Notes: generated by a model not told the origin, from the sequence alone. Counted from the stretch's first letter, positions 16,631 through 26,332 are shown. The stretch is DNA of 64,000 nucleotides from Vibrio neptunius (GCF_000967495.1 NZ_JXXU01000043.1:1-64000), one strand, 5' to 3'. Numbers and translations are program-made.

Positions 16631-19600
16631 ATGGACGATTCAAAACAAAAAGGGCTCATTGCTTACTTTGCTCACAATCCAGTTGCTGCCAACCTTCTTA
16701 TGGTGTTTGTGCTGATTGTCGGAACGGTCAGCTTTTTCTTTATTCAACGTCAAATGTTCCCCAATATTGAAGTTAACTACATCAATGTGAGTGCTCAGTA
16801 CCCAGGCGCCTCTCCACAGGAAGTCGAAGAGAGTATTCTCATCAAACTCGAAGAGTCGCTCAAAGATGTTACAGGGATCAAAAAGGCAGTAACGACGGCA
16901 TCGCGAGGCAGTGGGGCGATAGAGATAGAGGTAGATGTCGATCAAGATGTTGACGACGTGCTGGATAAGGTCAAACAGAAGGTGGACTCGGTCTCTAATT
17001 TTCCCGCTGCAATGGAGCCTATTCAGGTTTATCAGTTTGAGTTTCGCCAGGATGTGATTGAAATGGCGTTGGTTGGTAACCGCTCGCTTCTAGAGCTCAA
17101 ACCGATAGCCAAGCAGATCGAAGATGAACTGCTGCAGCTACAGAATGTCGCTTTGGTCGAGCTTAGTGCGCCGGACTATGAAATCGCGATTGAAGTTGAG
17201 CCGCAGATACTGCGCAAATATAACCTAACGCTTAACGATATCACACAAGCGATCCAGCGTTATTCCGCGAACTACTCAGCAGGAGAGGTGAGAACGAATA
17301 CAGGGATGATTTCGGTTCGTATCGAAAATCAGTACTACAACGGCGATGAGTTTCGCGATATCCCTGTCAAAATCGGAGCGAATGGCGGAAAGGTATTGCT
17401 TCAGGATATCGCCACTATAAAAGATGGCTTTACAGAGGATGATCGATACTTCAAGTATTCTGGTGACAATGCCATTTACCTTTCTGTAAAAGCGACGAAA
17501 GACCAAAATATGGTGACGGTTGCTGAATCAGTGAAGTCTTACATTGAACAAAAGAATGCGCAATTGCCATCAGACTTGAGGATCAAAACTTTGGTCGACA
17601 TGACCTATTACCTCAATGCACGCCTCGATATGATGCTGAAAAACCTGCTGCAAGGTGCTGTTTTGGTTGCATTAATGCTCAGCCTTTTCTTGCGCGTCAA
17701 ACTGGCAATGTGGGTCATGATAGGTTTGCCTGTCTGTTTCCTCGGGGCGGTGATGTTAATGCCAGCGATTGGTGTCAGTATCAATATTGTCTCCCTGTTC
17801 GCTTTCATTATGGTGTTAGGCATAGTTGTTGATGACGCTATTGTCATCGGTGAGAGTGCTTATTCTGAGATCGAGAAAAGCGGCGGCGGAGTTGATAATG
17901 TGGTACGTGGCGTTAGGCGCGTAGCAACGCCAGCTACGTTTGGCGTCCTTACTACGATTGCCGTATTCGCGCCGTTTTTGATGTCTAAGGGCATTGAACG
18001 TGCCTTCTTCTTTGGTATTGCAGCAATTGTCATTCTCTGCCTCATCTTTAGCTTGATTGAGTCCAAACTGATATTGCCGTCACATCTGGCACATTCGCAC
18101 TTTAAGCCGATTAAAAAGGGAAGTTGGCGAGATAGGTTCAACCAGCGTTTCTTTAGTTTTGTTCATGGCCCGTACAAGCGCTTTGTTACCGCTTGTACTT
18201 ACTGGCGCTGGAGCGTATTTGCTGGATTCTCAGCCTTGCTTGTGATCAGTATTGCTTTGGTTATGGCGAACTACGTGAGAATCATACCATCGCCGAAAGT
18301 ACCACATGACTTCCCAAGCATTAAGCTTGTGATGAACGATAATGTGTCAAGTGCACAGACTATTGACGCCTTGAAGCTGATTGAGAGTACGGTGCTAAGA
18401 ATTGATGAGGAAACGGAGAAGCAGACCGGTCAGAACATGATTAGGGACGTTCTGACGTTTAATCAGGGTCGTAAAGAAGGTCGTTTGGTGATCCCACTAG
18501 TGGATGAAGAACTTCGTCCTTTTAATACGTTTGAGCTGGCTCGTCGCTGGCGTGAATCGTTGCCCGTGATACCCGGTCTGAAAATGCTGACTATTGCAGA
18601 CAATGTTAACGATGATGGGAAAGGCGATGAGTTCGGTTTCCTTTTATACGGTGCCGATATCGAGACACTCAACGCTGCGGGAAGGACATTGATCCTTGAA
18701 CTCAAGCAGCAGGAAGGGTTATTTGATATCTCGTCTTCAATTGATTCTGGCAGTCAGGAAGTTCTGTTGTCTCTCGCACCAGTTGCCTATGATTTGGGGC
18801 TTAACCTTTCTGATATTGCATTACAAGTTGGCGGAAGCTTTTATGGCGGCGAGGCACAACGTGTGCTGCGTGATGGTGAAGAGATCAAAGTGATGGTTCG
18901 TTACCCTAAGCTGACCAGAGAAGCATTTGCTTCGTTGCGCTATGCGGTGATCACTACCCCAGAAGGCAAGAAAGTGATGCTGGGGGATGTCGTCAACATT
19001 AACCAGAAACCAGGGGTAAGCAGTATTCGTCGTGAAGGAGGCTACCGTAGCGTCTATGTTTATGGTTCTATTGACGAAGAGTTGGTAGAACCAAACGAGG
19101 TGATTGGCAGAATCCATGAGCAGATTATTCCAGACATCATAGGAGATTACCCTGGTGTGACAAGCGAGCTTGGTGGCACGATTGAAGAACAACAAGCTCA
19201 GCAAGATGAGCAAAAAATCTTCTTTGTTGCAGGGATGATCATCGTCTATATCTTATTGGCCGTGCCGCTGAAGAGTTATACCCAACCGCTTATCATCATG
19301 TCCGTCATCCCGTTTAGCCTCACGGGTGCAATCTGGGGACATTATTGGTTTGGTTTGGACCTTAGTATGATGTCTACCTTCGGCCTGATCGCGGCGGCTG
19401 GGGTCGTGGTGAATGACTCCTTAGTCATGACGGATTACGTCAATCATGTGCGTGCCGGTGGGGTGGCAATTAAGGAGGCTGTGATTGAAGCCGGTTGTGC
19501 AAGGTTCCGTGCTATTACACTGACTTCAATCACTACGTTCGTTGGCGTTCTACCCATTATGTTTGAAACGAGTTTGCAGGCAAGATTCGTCATTCCAATG

Positions 19601-19756
19601 GCAGTTGCTTTAGGTTTTGCCGTGTTGTTTGCTACCTTATTAACGTTAGTACTCGTTCCTTGCTTGTACCTGATGCTGGATGACATTAAGGGCATCTTCC
19701 GCTGGATAAAACAGAAACTGACTCGCCGCTCGACAGCCGAGGTTGTTGAACCATAA
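16631..19756 (+). CDS. RND-family efflux pump permease
   Basis: A 1041-residue inner-membrane transporter with the RND layout: TM1 at the N-terminus (LLMVFVLIVGTVSFFF), a large periplasmic loop, TM2-6, and the internal repeat. QYPGASPQEVE and the TM4 motif GIVVDDAIVIGES (proton-relay aspartates) are typical, as is the second-half GVVVNDSLVMTDYVNHVRAG. It is closest in type to the heterogeneous group of proteobacterial RND pumps related to V. cholerae Vex systems rather than to AcrB itself. The substrate is unknown. It is the second gene of a two-gene operon closed by a terminator and followed by a TetR gene that probably controls it. Confidence 0.92.
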   Translation: MDDSKQKGLIAYFAHNPVAANLLMVFVLIVGTVSFFFIQRQMFPNIEVNYINVSAQYPGASPQEVEESILIKLEESLKDVTGIKKAVTTASRGSGAIEIEVDVDQDVDDVLDKVKQKVDSVSNFPAAMEPIQVYQFEFRQDVIEMALVGNRSLLELKPIAKQIEDELLQLQNVALVELSAPDYEIAIEVEPQILRKYNLTLNDITQAIQRYSANYSAGEVRTNTGMISVRIENQYYNGDEFRDIPVKIGANGGKVLLQDIATIKDGFTEDDRYFKYSGDNAIYLSVKATKDQNMVTVAESVKSYIEQKNAQLPSDLRIKTLVDMTYYLNARLDMMLKNLLQGAVLVALMLSLFLRVKLAMWVMIGLPVCFLGAVMLMPAIGVSINIVSLFAFIMVLGIVVDDAIVIGESAYSEIEKSGGGVDNVVRGVRRVATPATFGVLTTIAVFAPFLMSKGIERAFFFGIAAIVILCLIFSLIESKLILPSHLAHSHFKPIKKGSWRDRFNQRFFSFVHGPYKRFVTACTYWRWSVFAGFSALLVISIALVMANYVRIIPSPKVPHDFPSIKLVMNDNVSSAQTIDALKLIESTVLRIDEETEKQTGQNMIRDVLTFNQGRKEGRLVIPLVDEELRPFNTFELARRWRESLPVIPGLKMLTIADNVNDDGKGDEFGFLLYGADIETLNAAGRTLILELKQQEGLFDISSSIDSGSQEVLLSLAPVAYDLGLNLSDIALQVGGSFYGGEAQRVLRDGEEIKVMVRYPKLTREAFASLRYAVITTPEGKKVMLGDVVNINQKPGVSSIRREGGYRSVYVYGSIDEELVEPNEVIGRIHEQIIPDIIGDYPGVTSELGGTIEEQQAQQDEQKIFFVAGMIIVYILLAVPLKSYTQPLIIMSVIPFSLTGAIWGHYWFGLDLSMMSTFGLIAAAGVVVNDSLVMTDYVNHVRAGGVAIKEAVIEAGCARFRAITLTSITTFVGVLPIMFETSLQARFVIPMAVALGFAVLFATLLTLVLVPCLYLMLDDIKGIFRWIKQKLTRRSTAEVVEP

Positions 19757-19765
19757 TTCAGACAC

Positions 19766-19788
19766 AAGGGGCAATTAAGCCCCTTTTC
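19766..19788 (+). terminator. Terminator after the RND operon
   Basis: AAGGGGC (19766-19772) pairs with GCCCCTT (19779-19785), followed by TTCTT. It lies 9 bp after the stop. Confidence 0.8.
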
Positions 19789-20000
19789 TTATATATGACC
19801 TAGGCTAGTTTTCTTTGTCGAGCTGTCTAGAGCTTCAAAGTTTATAGTGTTGATATCAATATAAGGGTGAAGCATTGATCGAATTTTTCAACTGGCACAG
19901 CAAGTCGATACCAAATGTTTGTTGCAAAAAAGTCTAAATAGAAACGACTGCGCAAAGTATGGCTTTGGGGGAGGGTGTCATCAAACCAATCCGCTGTGTT

Positions 20001-20636
20001 TTACGTTTGCAGAAAGCCTTGTGTCATGAGTTGGATATTATGCTCGAACAGACGGTTTAAGAATTCTTCACTGAGTTCAATACCGTGAATATTGAGTAAG
20101 GCTTGCGGAGCAATAAAGGGAAAGACCATTAAGCTAACGTAAGAAACACGACATAAGGTCGGATCAACGTCTTTACGTAGTACACCGCTGTTAGCCAGTT
20201 GGTCGAAGACGACGTTCTGCATCGGCTGAGCGATGTCGTCGAAGACTTTTTCCAGTAGTTTTCGCTGTGTTTCGGACGGTGGCATATTCATGAGTTGTGC
20301 GACTAATCTAGGAAACAGGGGTATTTTGACCATTTCCCTATAATAGGTGCGCATCAGATCGAGGAAGTTTTTCTGATTGCTATCGGCAGCCAGTGCTCTG
20401 AGTTGTTGCTTCATCGGATCAAGTGTTTCACGCAACATGGTCTCAAACAGCCCTTCTTTGCTACCGAAGTAGTATCGAATCATCGCGACGTTCACCCCTG
20501 CTCGCTTAGCCACTAATCGGGTCGAGACTTTGTCATAAGTCATCATTGTAAAGAGCTCTCTAGAGTGCTGGATAAGCTTGGCTCGCGCATCGATTTTTGT
20601 ACTCGGACGGCCCGCTTTTCTGAATGATTCAGCCAC
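20001..20636 (-). CDS. TetR-family regulator, probably of the RND pump
   Basis: A 211-residue protein with the TetR helix-turn-helix at about residues 15-62: ARAKLIQHSRELF, then STRLVAKRAGVNVAMIRYYF and GSKEGLFETML. The ligand-binding C-terminal half is divergent, as normal in the family, and rich in Pro and aromatic residues. It converges with the RND operon (15476-19756), the usual arrangement for a local repressor of efflux. The effector is unknown. A candidate operator lies at 15418-15440. Confidence 0.85.
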   Translation of the reverse strand: MAESFRKAGRPSTKIDARAKLIQHSRELFTMMTYDKVSTRLVAKRAGVNVAMIRYYFGSKEGLFETMLRETLDPMKQQLRALAADSNQKNFLDLMRTYYREMVKIPLFPRLVAQLMNMPPSETQRKLLEKVFDDIAQPMQNVVFDQLANSGVLRKDVDPTLCRVSYVSLMVFPFIAPQALLNIHGIELSEEFLNRLFEHNIQLMTQGFLQT

Positions 20637-20787
20637 GATTAATGCCTTAGATATTAAACAGGTGATTAATTATAGAGCGATGTTCTGGGTCTCGATAGTT
20701 AAAAAATTCAACACTATTTAATCATGTGATGAATTCATTGATTATTGTGAGCGAGTTAAACGTGTAGCGTGGTACGGAAAGAAAATA

Positions 20788-20813
20788 CCCGCACAGTGGG
20801 CATACTGTGCGGG
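20788..20813 (-). terminator. Perfect 10-bp hairpin with T-rich tail on the minus strand
   Basis: CCCGCACAGT (20788-20797) and ACTGTGCGGG (20804-20813) pair perfectly around a 6-nt loop. Read leftward the stem is followed by TATTTTCTTT, like a terminator. It lies about 310 bp beyond the end of the nearest leftward gene (21121), so it may end an untranslated RNA rather than that gene. Confidence 0.5.
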
Positions 20814-21096
20814 CAAACAAGGGCAACAATTTAAATTTTTTAGTTTGGAGATTGTTGGTCAAAATGTCCATATCCAAACTGTTATAAAGTATTCGTTGTC
20901 TTTAGAATGACTTTGTATCAGTGTAACCAACGTCGTTTAAAGTAACACTAATGTTATTTTTGTTTAAATGTTAAATATGAAAATATAAATTTCATTTATG
21001 AAAATTTCGTGCAACAAATAGAGGGTAACTTTGCACGATATCAAGGGGCGCTATTGGTTGCTGTGTCCCTCAATTGAGTCTCTTTGTGGATAAATG

Positions 21097-21116
21097 AGAG
21101 CGGCATACACCGCTCT
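21097..21116 (-). terminator. Hairpin just after the glycosidase-like gene
   Basis: AGAGCGG (21097-21103) pairs with CCGCTCT (21110-21116), four bases past the stop codon of the leftward gene. The following tail (CATTTATCC) has few T residues, so it may be a weak terminator or an mRNA-stabilising stem. Confidence 0.45.
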
Positions 21117-21120
21117 GGGT

Positions 21121-23394
21121 TTATTGATTCGGATTTGCTTGCCAATTGACCTGACGGCCATTGCTCAGTTTTGCCACTATGGAATAGGGTGATATTTTGA
21201 TCTCTGACAAGTTGATGCTTTTGGGGCCAAAATTAGCGGTAATAGTACTGCCGTCACTAAACACGGTTTGCTGAATTTGGCCTGACTCATCTAGCCAATT
21301 AAAGTCCAAGAGCTGTTTGTCCCACAATTGTTCATGGATTGGTTTGTAACCCTGCTGATAGTGTACAAGTGCTGCGAGTCTCGGGCTATTCGGTTCGCTT
21401 GCCTCATCTCGTGTCAGATGAACCATTGGTGGCGTATTGTAAAGCATGGAAGTCAAATCACGCTCTGCCTGAACATTGGTGAACTTTAAGCTGTCACTGT
21501 GCCAGTGGTGGCTATTGATCACTTCGTCATGAAAGACGGTTTGATAAAGAGGCACCCTGAACTGTGGCATAAACAGTAACGTTTTATAGGGTTCTTTTAC
21601 TTGAGCACGCTTAAAAAAGAACTCTGGCTTATGATCTGGATACCAGCGTCCGAGAAAGTAAGGTGAGTGGCGATCGTGTTTCATTTCGTTATCAGTCCAG
21701 CCAAAACCTACTGTTTCAAGGCCATGAGCAAAAGCGATTCCGGTTGTGGTGAGACTATTCCCATCTTCTGATCCAAGTACCACATCATTTTGTTCGGCAA
21801 TCCAATCCATTCTTTGATTGAAGGCATTTAACATAGCGCTTTCACTACTATGATCTCGATAGTCTTCTCTTGCCATGGCTGTGGCATCGACATCAAGAAA
21901 CAAACTGTTAAATCGACCATATTTAACAATGTCCTTAACTCGTTGCTTAACATAATCTAACTGACAATTCGGGTTTAGGTAGTAACCATGCCCACGGAAT
22001 CCTTTTTTCTTTTTGCCGTTTGCTTGTTCAATCGCACATTGCTCTCTCATCGATTCTGGTAGCTGTGCGGTTAACCATGTGTCGTTTAAGCCTCGCGGAA
22101 TGGCAGTGTTATAGGAATCATAAGTGGCAACCAGATAGCCTGAACGCTTTGCGGCATCAATGACCTTTGGTTGATAAAAGGCGGGCATCCAGTTGTCAAA
22201 ACCGAGCCAAAGTTTGCTCAGCCCGGCTTTGTTCATGTTCGCGAGCATATCGCTTGATAATGCTTGTCCCCACCTATCGGGAGCGATCAGGTATGGCGAA
22301 GCCTGTTGGATAAGCCAGCGTTTTCGTTGCTGAGCCACCTGAAATTGATCTGCAATGGCATTGTTGTTTTGTGATGGCGCTGGTGCCGAATACATGAGGT
22401 GTAAAGAGGAATTCAGCGAGTCGACCAGCACTTGTTTATGATAATGATTCATCAGGTCCACCCCTTTTTTTAGCGGCTTAAGCTGTGTTGTTGCAGAGCG
22501 AGGTATAGTGAGACTGGTTTGTTTAAAGTACCAGTTTTTAAGGCCCCACCAGTCTTTGACATCGTCTGTGCTAATCATGTCTTTACCGAACAGGTAAACT
22601 TGGCTGGCTCCAATCAACTTCACTAATTGAGGGTTAGTCTTTGCCTTATCTGCGAGAGTGGATGAAAGATTGTGGTCAATTCGCCATTGTCTGTAAGCCT
22701 TCGCTCCGTCCAGCCAGTCGTTGCCCACTGTAATACGCACCTTGAAGGCTTGATTTTGGTTGAGTGAGGTGAACTGATGTTTCGCCTTCATGTCAACGTT
22801 AGGCTCTGAGCTGGAGAAACTCAGAATATTGTTAGTGGGGGTGATCAACTGGTAACTGATGGTTTGTTCACCTTGTTGAACCGTCCAGAATGGCATTTTT
22901 AAGTCTTGAGTCGTGTTAGCTCCTGAGTGGTTTTCTTGCAGATAATTGGCCCAAATCTTGTTGTTTGTCGGGATCCGCATTCCTTCACTAAACGGTAGGT
23001 AAAGCGTATCCGTTTGAGTTTGTGCGAGATCAAACCAACTTAAAGCTAAGGGTTTGCCTCGTGAGATTGGTGGCTGTTTAGTGACAGAGAAACTGAGCTC
23101 CAATGCGCCGTTTTTTAGTACTGCAGAGGTCTTGAGACCGCTTGGCTGTAAGATCCAATTTGCTTGATTGGATGACTCTGCTTTGAACTGCGAACTTGTC
23201 TGAGGTTGGCCATTCACGCGCAACGACGCGCTGTTAACGATGAGGTTATTCCAACGGATGCCTAAATCTTGTGGAGAAATAGAGATGTGATTGGCTTGGT
23301 CACTCAGTATCACATCTTGGGCTGTGACGGCGAAACTTATCGCCAATAAAGAGAATGAAGCCAGAGTGGTCAAAGGGTTGAGTTTAGTAGGCAT
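21121..23394 (-). CDS. Exported glycoside-hydrolase-like protein (GH101/GH129-like), last gene of vxr operon
   Basis: A 757-residue protein with a clear signal peptide (MPTKLNPLTT..., cleavage probably after SFAVTAQ). A beta-rich N-terminal half (to about residue 250) precedes a TIM-barrel-like region: YLIAPDRWGQ, GLSKLWLGFDNWMPAF, GYLVATYDSYNTA, FNSLFLDVDATA and VVLGSEDGNS. The strand ending in Asp-Val-Asp and the later SEDG suggest acidic catalytic residues, and the layout reminds me of endo-alpha-N-acetylgalactosaminidase-type (GH101/GH129) enzymes, but this is a weak assignment. It lies 100 bp after the DUF2861 gene, in the same direction as vxrAB. A role in remodelling surface or host glycans in the periplasm or outside is inference. 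Confidence 0.6.
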   Translation of the reverse strand: MPTKLNPLTTLASFSLLAISFAVTAQDVILSDQANHISISPQDLGIRWNNLIVNSASLRVNGQPQTSSQFKAESSNQANWILQPSGLKTSAVLKNGALELSFSVTKQPPISRGKPLALSWFDLAQTQTDTLYLPFSEGMRIPTNNKIWANYLQENHSGANTTQDLKMPFWTVQQGEQTISYQLITPTNNILSFSSSEPNVDMKAKHQFTSLNQNQAFKVRITVGNDWLDGAKAYRQWRIDHNLSSTLADKAKTNPQLVKLIGASQVYLFGKDMISTDDVKDWWGLKNWYFKQTSLTIPRSATTQLKPLKKGVDLMNHYHKQVLVDSLNSSLHLMYSAPAPSQNNNAIADQFQVAQQRKRWLIQQASPYLIAPDRWGQALSSDMLANMNKAGLSKLWLGFDNWMPAFYQPKVIDAAKRSGYLVATYDSYNTAIPRGLNDTWLTAQLPESMREQCAIEQANGKKKKGFRGHGYYLNPNCQLDYVKQRVKDIVKYGRFNSLFLDVDATAMAREDYRDHSSESAMLNAFNQRMDWIAEQNDVVLGSEDGNSLTTTGIAFAHGLETVGFGWTDNEMKHDRHSPYFLGRWYPDHKPEFFFKRAQVKEPYKTLLFMPQFRVPLYQTVFHDEVINSHHWHSDSLKFTNVQAERDLTSMLYNTPPMVHLTRDEASEPNSPRLAALVHYQQGYKPIHEQLWDKQLLDFNWLDESGQIQQTVFSDGSTITANFGPKSINLSEIKISPYSIVAKLSNGRQVNWQANPNQ

Positions 23395-23493
23395 GACAAA
23401 TTCCTATGGGTCGTTAGAGACATTCATTAGAGCTCACGATCGAAGGATTAATGTCACCCATATGTCTCAATTGACTGGCTTTCGAGCTTACCT

Positions 23494-24303
23494 TTACGGT
23501 GAAAAGGGAATGGCAAGTCTTTGTATGTATTCAACTTTAAGTCCTTGTTGATACTCAAAGATAGAGACCGACGCACTGAGGTGTTTGGCTCCTTTGGGTT
23601 GCTGGGTTTTATCAGGAAACGGAACGTTGAACTGTTGAATTGGTGTACGTTTGTTGAGCAATATATAGTCATAACTAAACCATTGCCAGTTTGCAACGGG
23701 TTTGGCACAACTATTCACCACGACGGGTGGGGTAATAATGACCTGCTGAGTTATGTTGTCTAGCGTTAACCAGTGGCTATTTTTCGGTAACGCGACGACT
23801 AAATCGTAGTCATTGCCATTAAGCTTTAGTCGATAGATGCCTGCTTTAGGTTCCTGAAGCATTTCTTTACTTTCGATCTCCTGATAGCTTGGCTGGGCGG
23901 AAAGTAAGCCCCGCAGGATGGCTTTCTTTACGGGTGATATCAGCTCAACTTCTAACGCTGAGTTTACATTTTCAGCGGATAACTTAACTTGAAACCCTTG
24001 TGAGGAAAGGCCGGAACGACGAACAAAGCTAAGGCTAAGATCAGCAGGTAACGGTTTTGAATAGCTGACGAGTTGCCGCCCACATTGAGAACGCTGCATA
24101 ATTTCTTGCTTTATGGGCAGCCAAAACTCACGGCTGATACTGTGTTGATTGAGTGCGAGATGCAGCTCTTGCCAAGCGAGCTGAGATTGGTTTCTGAGCA
24201 GTGCTTCATAGGTTCGCGCTAGTGGCGTGTTGTCAAACCAGTTTGCGTACACACTGGGTGGAGTGAACAAGATACACAACACATACAACAGTCTATAAAT
24301 CAT
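23494..24303 (-). CDS. DUF2861 periplasmic protein of the vxr operon
   Basis: A 269-residue protein with an N-terminal signal peptide (MIYRLLYVLCILFTPPSVYA). I recognise it as DUF2861, a family essentially restricted to Vibrionaceae and encoded directly after vxrB. The mature part starts NWFDNTPLARTYEALLRNQ and looks helical first and beta-rich later; no catalytic motif is visible. The ATG overlaps the vxrB stop by 4 nt (ATGA), so the two are translationally coupled. It may be an accessory sensor or output of the VxrAB system in the periplasm. It corresponds to one of the vxrC-E genes of V. cholerae, but I cannot say which with certainty. Confidence 0.75.
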   Translation of the reverse strand: MIYRLLYVLCILFTPPSVYANWFDNTPLARTYEALLRNQSQLAWQELHLALNQHSISREFWLPIKQEIMQRSQCGRQLVSYSKPLPADLSLSFVRRSGLSSQGFQVKLSAENVNSALEVELISPVKKAILRGLLSAQPSYQEIESKEMLQEPKAGIYRLKLNGNDYDLVVALPKNSHWLTLDNITQQVIITPPVVVNSCAKPVANWQWFSYDYILLNKRTPIQQFNVPFPDKTQQPKGAKHLSASVSIFEYQQGLKVEYIQRLAIPFSP

Positions 24304-24950
24304 GACGTCGCCTCATTGAGTCGATAGCCGACCCCACGGTGGGTTTCAATGTTCAATACTGGCAGCTTTTGGCGCAGGCGAAGCACATGGTTATCTATGG
24401 TGCGAGTGCTAGGAAATGCTTGATATCCCCAAACTTTATTGAGCAGCTCATCTCTGTGAAACACTCGCCCTTGATGTTGCACAAGTAAGACCAATAACTG
24501 AAATTCTTTCGGCTTAAAGGTAATAATTTGGTTGTTGAAGCTCGCTTCGCGTTTTGCTACGTGGATTTCAATGCCACCATAACTCAGTGAACTATCTCCT
24601 AATGGTCTTAGGTGGCTTACTACTCGAGCTAACAATTCTTCATGAGAAAAGGGTTTAGTGACATAGTCTTTGGCTCCTGCCATCAAACCTTCAACTTTCT
24701 GTGACGTGTCTACTTTTGCAGTGAGGATAATGACGGGTAGTGCTTTTAACAGCAACCAGTGCGGCAAATGCCTTAAGCTGTCGCCGTCGCTCAGCTGCCT
24801 GTCGAGGATGACGAGATCCGCTTTAAACCATTGTTGCTCGACTCTATGAGACTCCTGCTCCCAGAGGCAGTGGTAGCCGTTTGATTCAAACAAAGACACC
24901 AGCCCTTGTCCAAGCAACAGGTCGTCTTCAATCAATAGTAGGGTTTTCAC
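24300..24950 (-). CDS. vxrB: OmpR-type response regulator VxrB (WigR)
   Basis: A 216-residue response regulator from the GTG at 24950, which overlaps the vxrA stop in GTGA and has GGAG upstream (a TTG at 24971 is possible but unneeded). The receiver domain has the acidic pair E8-D9-D10, the phospho-acceptor D50 in LVILDRQLSDGD and Lys in YVTKPFSHEEL. The C-terminal winged helix ends in FPSTRTIDNHVLRLRQKL and GVGYRLNE. In V. cholerae, VxrB controls peptidoglycan synthesis, type VI secretion, biofilm and motility in response to cell-wall stress. The T6SS spike gene at the left edge of the window is a possible distant target. Confidence 0.9.
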   Translation of the reverse strand: MKTLLLIEDDLLLGQGLVSLFESNGYHCLWEQESHRVEQQWFKADLVILDRQLSDGDSLRHLPHWLLLKALPVIILTAKVDTSQKVEGLMAGAKDYVTKPFSHEELLARVVSHLRPLGDSSLSYGGIEIHVAKREASFNNQIITFKPKEFQLLVLLVQHQGRVFHRDELLNKVWGYQAFPSTRTIDNHVLRLRQKLPVLNIETHRGVGYRLNEATS

Positions 24951-26332
24951 AACGGTAACTCCAAAGTACAACGAGTAGGGCGACGCTGAATGCGCAACCT
25001 TCCACCCATCAATTTGATGAGATGTTCAACAATATTCAAACCTATTCCCATATTTTCGCCACTGGTGGATTGCCTTGTTCGGGCGATAAGCCGCCTCATC
25101 GGAGAAAGAAAGTCGCCCTGATCCATGACTTCAATAACCAAAGTGCGGCTCAGTATGACGTTAACCAGTATCTTGCCTTGCCCGTGTTGTTTGGCATTGT
25201 TGATTAGGTTATCCAAACAAATGGAAAGCCAATAGAAAGGCAAGGTCAACTCTCTATCTTGGTTTAGCTGGTATTCTAGCTGGTGCTTTTGACAGATATG
25301 TTCAAGCCAATCACTAACGTAAGCCGTTTGTTTCATTAATTGATCAGAACGTTGTGTGCTCAGGTAGATTTTACTGTTCTCCGTCAATTGCGCTAATCGT
25401 TGGTGATCGGACATTAAACGCCAAACGGCTTCTTGAGCGCTTTTGGGTAAGTGATCAAACTGATGACGAAACATTTCTACCGTCAACCCAAGGCTGGTGA
25501 TTGGCGTTCGCAATTCATGTGTGAGCAACTGCAAAATGAAACGTCTTTCCCGACTTTGTCGACGTTTGGCGTATAGTGCTCTTGCTGCTATCAAGAGTGT
25601 TAGCAAGGACAATCCAGCGATAAACAAACGCAATGCCAGAATGTTTTCCGGGATCTCACTGATACAAAGGTTGCTATAACGCAACGTGCAGCTTGGGCCT
25701 GAAAGCGTCATATTGAGCTTGCGCGCCAGTGGTTGCCATGTTTGCGCTGGTATGGATTTCCAGCCTTGCTCGCCACTTAGCCAAAGCCTATCCTTCTCCA
25801 TCCAAGCTCGATAGCCATTTAGTAAGGCTTCTCGTCCTTTTCCTGAAAGTTGCGATAGGGCATGATGCAAAGGGTGTTTCACATTACCAATGGTCAGGAA
25901 GGGCAGCAGGTCCGCTTTTTCAGCGTCGGGCTGCAGTGCAAGGTAGCGATCAGCAAAACTTCCGCCAGCAGGATGGCGCAGAGCTCGGTCGGTAAACCAC
26001 CGTGGGTTGAGACTTTGACTGCGGCACATTGCCAATTCGAACTCAACCGCGTCTTTGAGATGTTCAGCCGTAGAGCCCTCTGAACGACAGGCCTGAGATA
26101 CCTTATAAACTGTTTCAATCTCTTGCCAAGAGTAATGCGAAAAATCTGGGTAGCGAGCACTTTCCTTGAGTAGTTCGACTGGAAAGCGACTAAGTTGCTG
26201 TTGACTTACAGATAAATCCGCCGACTGCCAGCTCTGTTGATAAAGTGATTGCCATTTGTCTTGAACACTCTGTGCCTGAGAGCAGAGAGGAAATAGCATG
26301 ACAAAACACATAGCCAGGTAATATTGGCGCAT
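24947..26332 (-). CDS. vxrA: Sensor histidine kinase VxrA (WigK)
   Basis: A 461-residue inner-membrane kinase. A signal-like helix at 1-20 is followed by a periplasmic sensor domain (about 21-228) of the Vibrio-specific type (DUF3404), with cysteines at 82, 103, 215 and 223 that could form two disulfides. The transmembrane helix is at about 230-252. The phosphorylation site is H272 in LTHELRTPITSLG, and the ATPase domain has its N box (LDNLINNAKQHGQG) and the GENMGIGLNIV glycine box. VxrA senses envelope damage such as beta-lactam action. It is the first gene of the operon. The divergent elaA-like gene starts 176 bp away. Confidence 0.9.
   Translation of the reverse strand: MRQYYLAMCFVMLFPLCSQAQSVQDKWQSLYQQSWQSADLSVSQQQLSRFPVELLKESARYPDFSHYSWQEIETVYKVSQACRSEGSTAEHLKDAVEFELAMCRSQSLNPRWFTDRALRHPAGGSFADRYLALQPDAEKADLLPFLTIGNVKHPLHHALSQLSGKGREALLNGYRAWMEKDRLWLSGEQGWKSIPAQTWQPLARKLNMTLSGPSCTLRYSNLCISEIPENILALRLFIAGLSLLTLLIAARALYAKRRQSRERRFILQLLTHELRTPITSLGLTVEMFRHQFDHLPKSAQEAVWRLMSDHQRLAQLTENSKIYLSTQRSDQLMKQTAYVSDWLEHICQKHQLEYQLNQDRELTLPFYWLSICLDNLINNAKQHGQGKILVNVILSRTLVIEVMDQGDFLSPMRRLIARTRQSTSGENMGIGLNIVEHLIKLMGGRLRIQRRPTRCTLELPL

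Larger units (their letters stand above)
20637..21120. other. 484-bp AT-rich intergenic region with strong hairpins
   Basis: No protein gene is apparent between the TetR start and the glycosidase stop. The middle (20820-21030) is strongly AT-rich. Two stable hairpins are listed separately (20788-20813 and 21097-21116). The region could hold the TetR promoter and possibly a small leftward RNA ending at the first hairpin. Confidence 0.4.
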
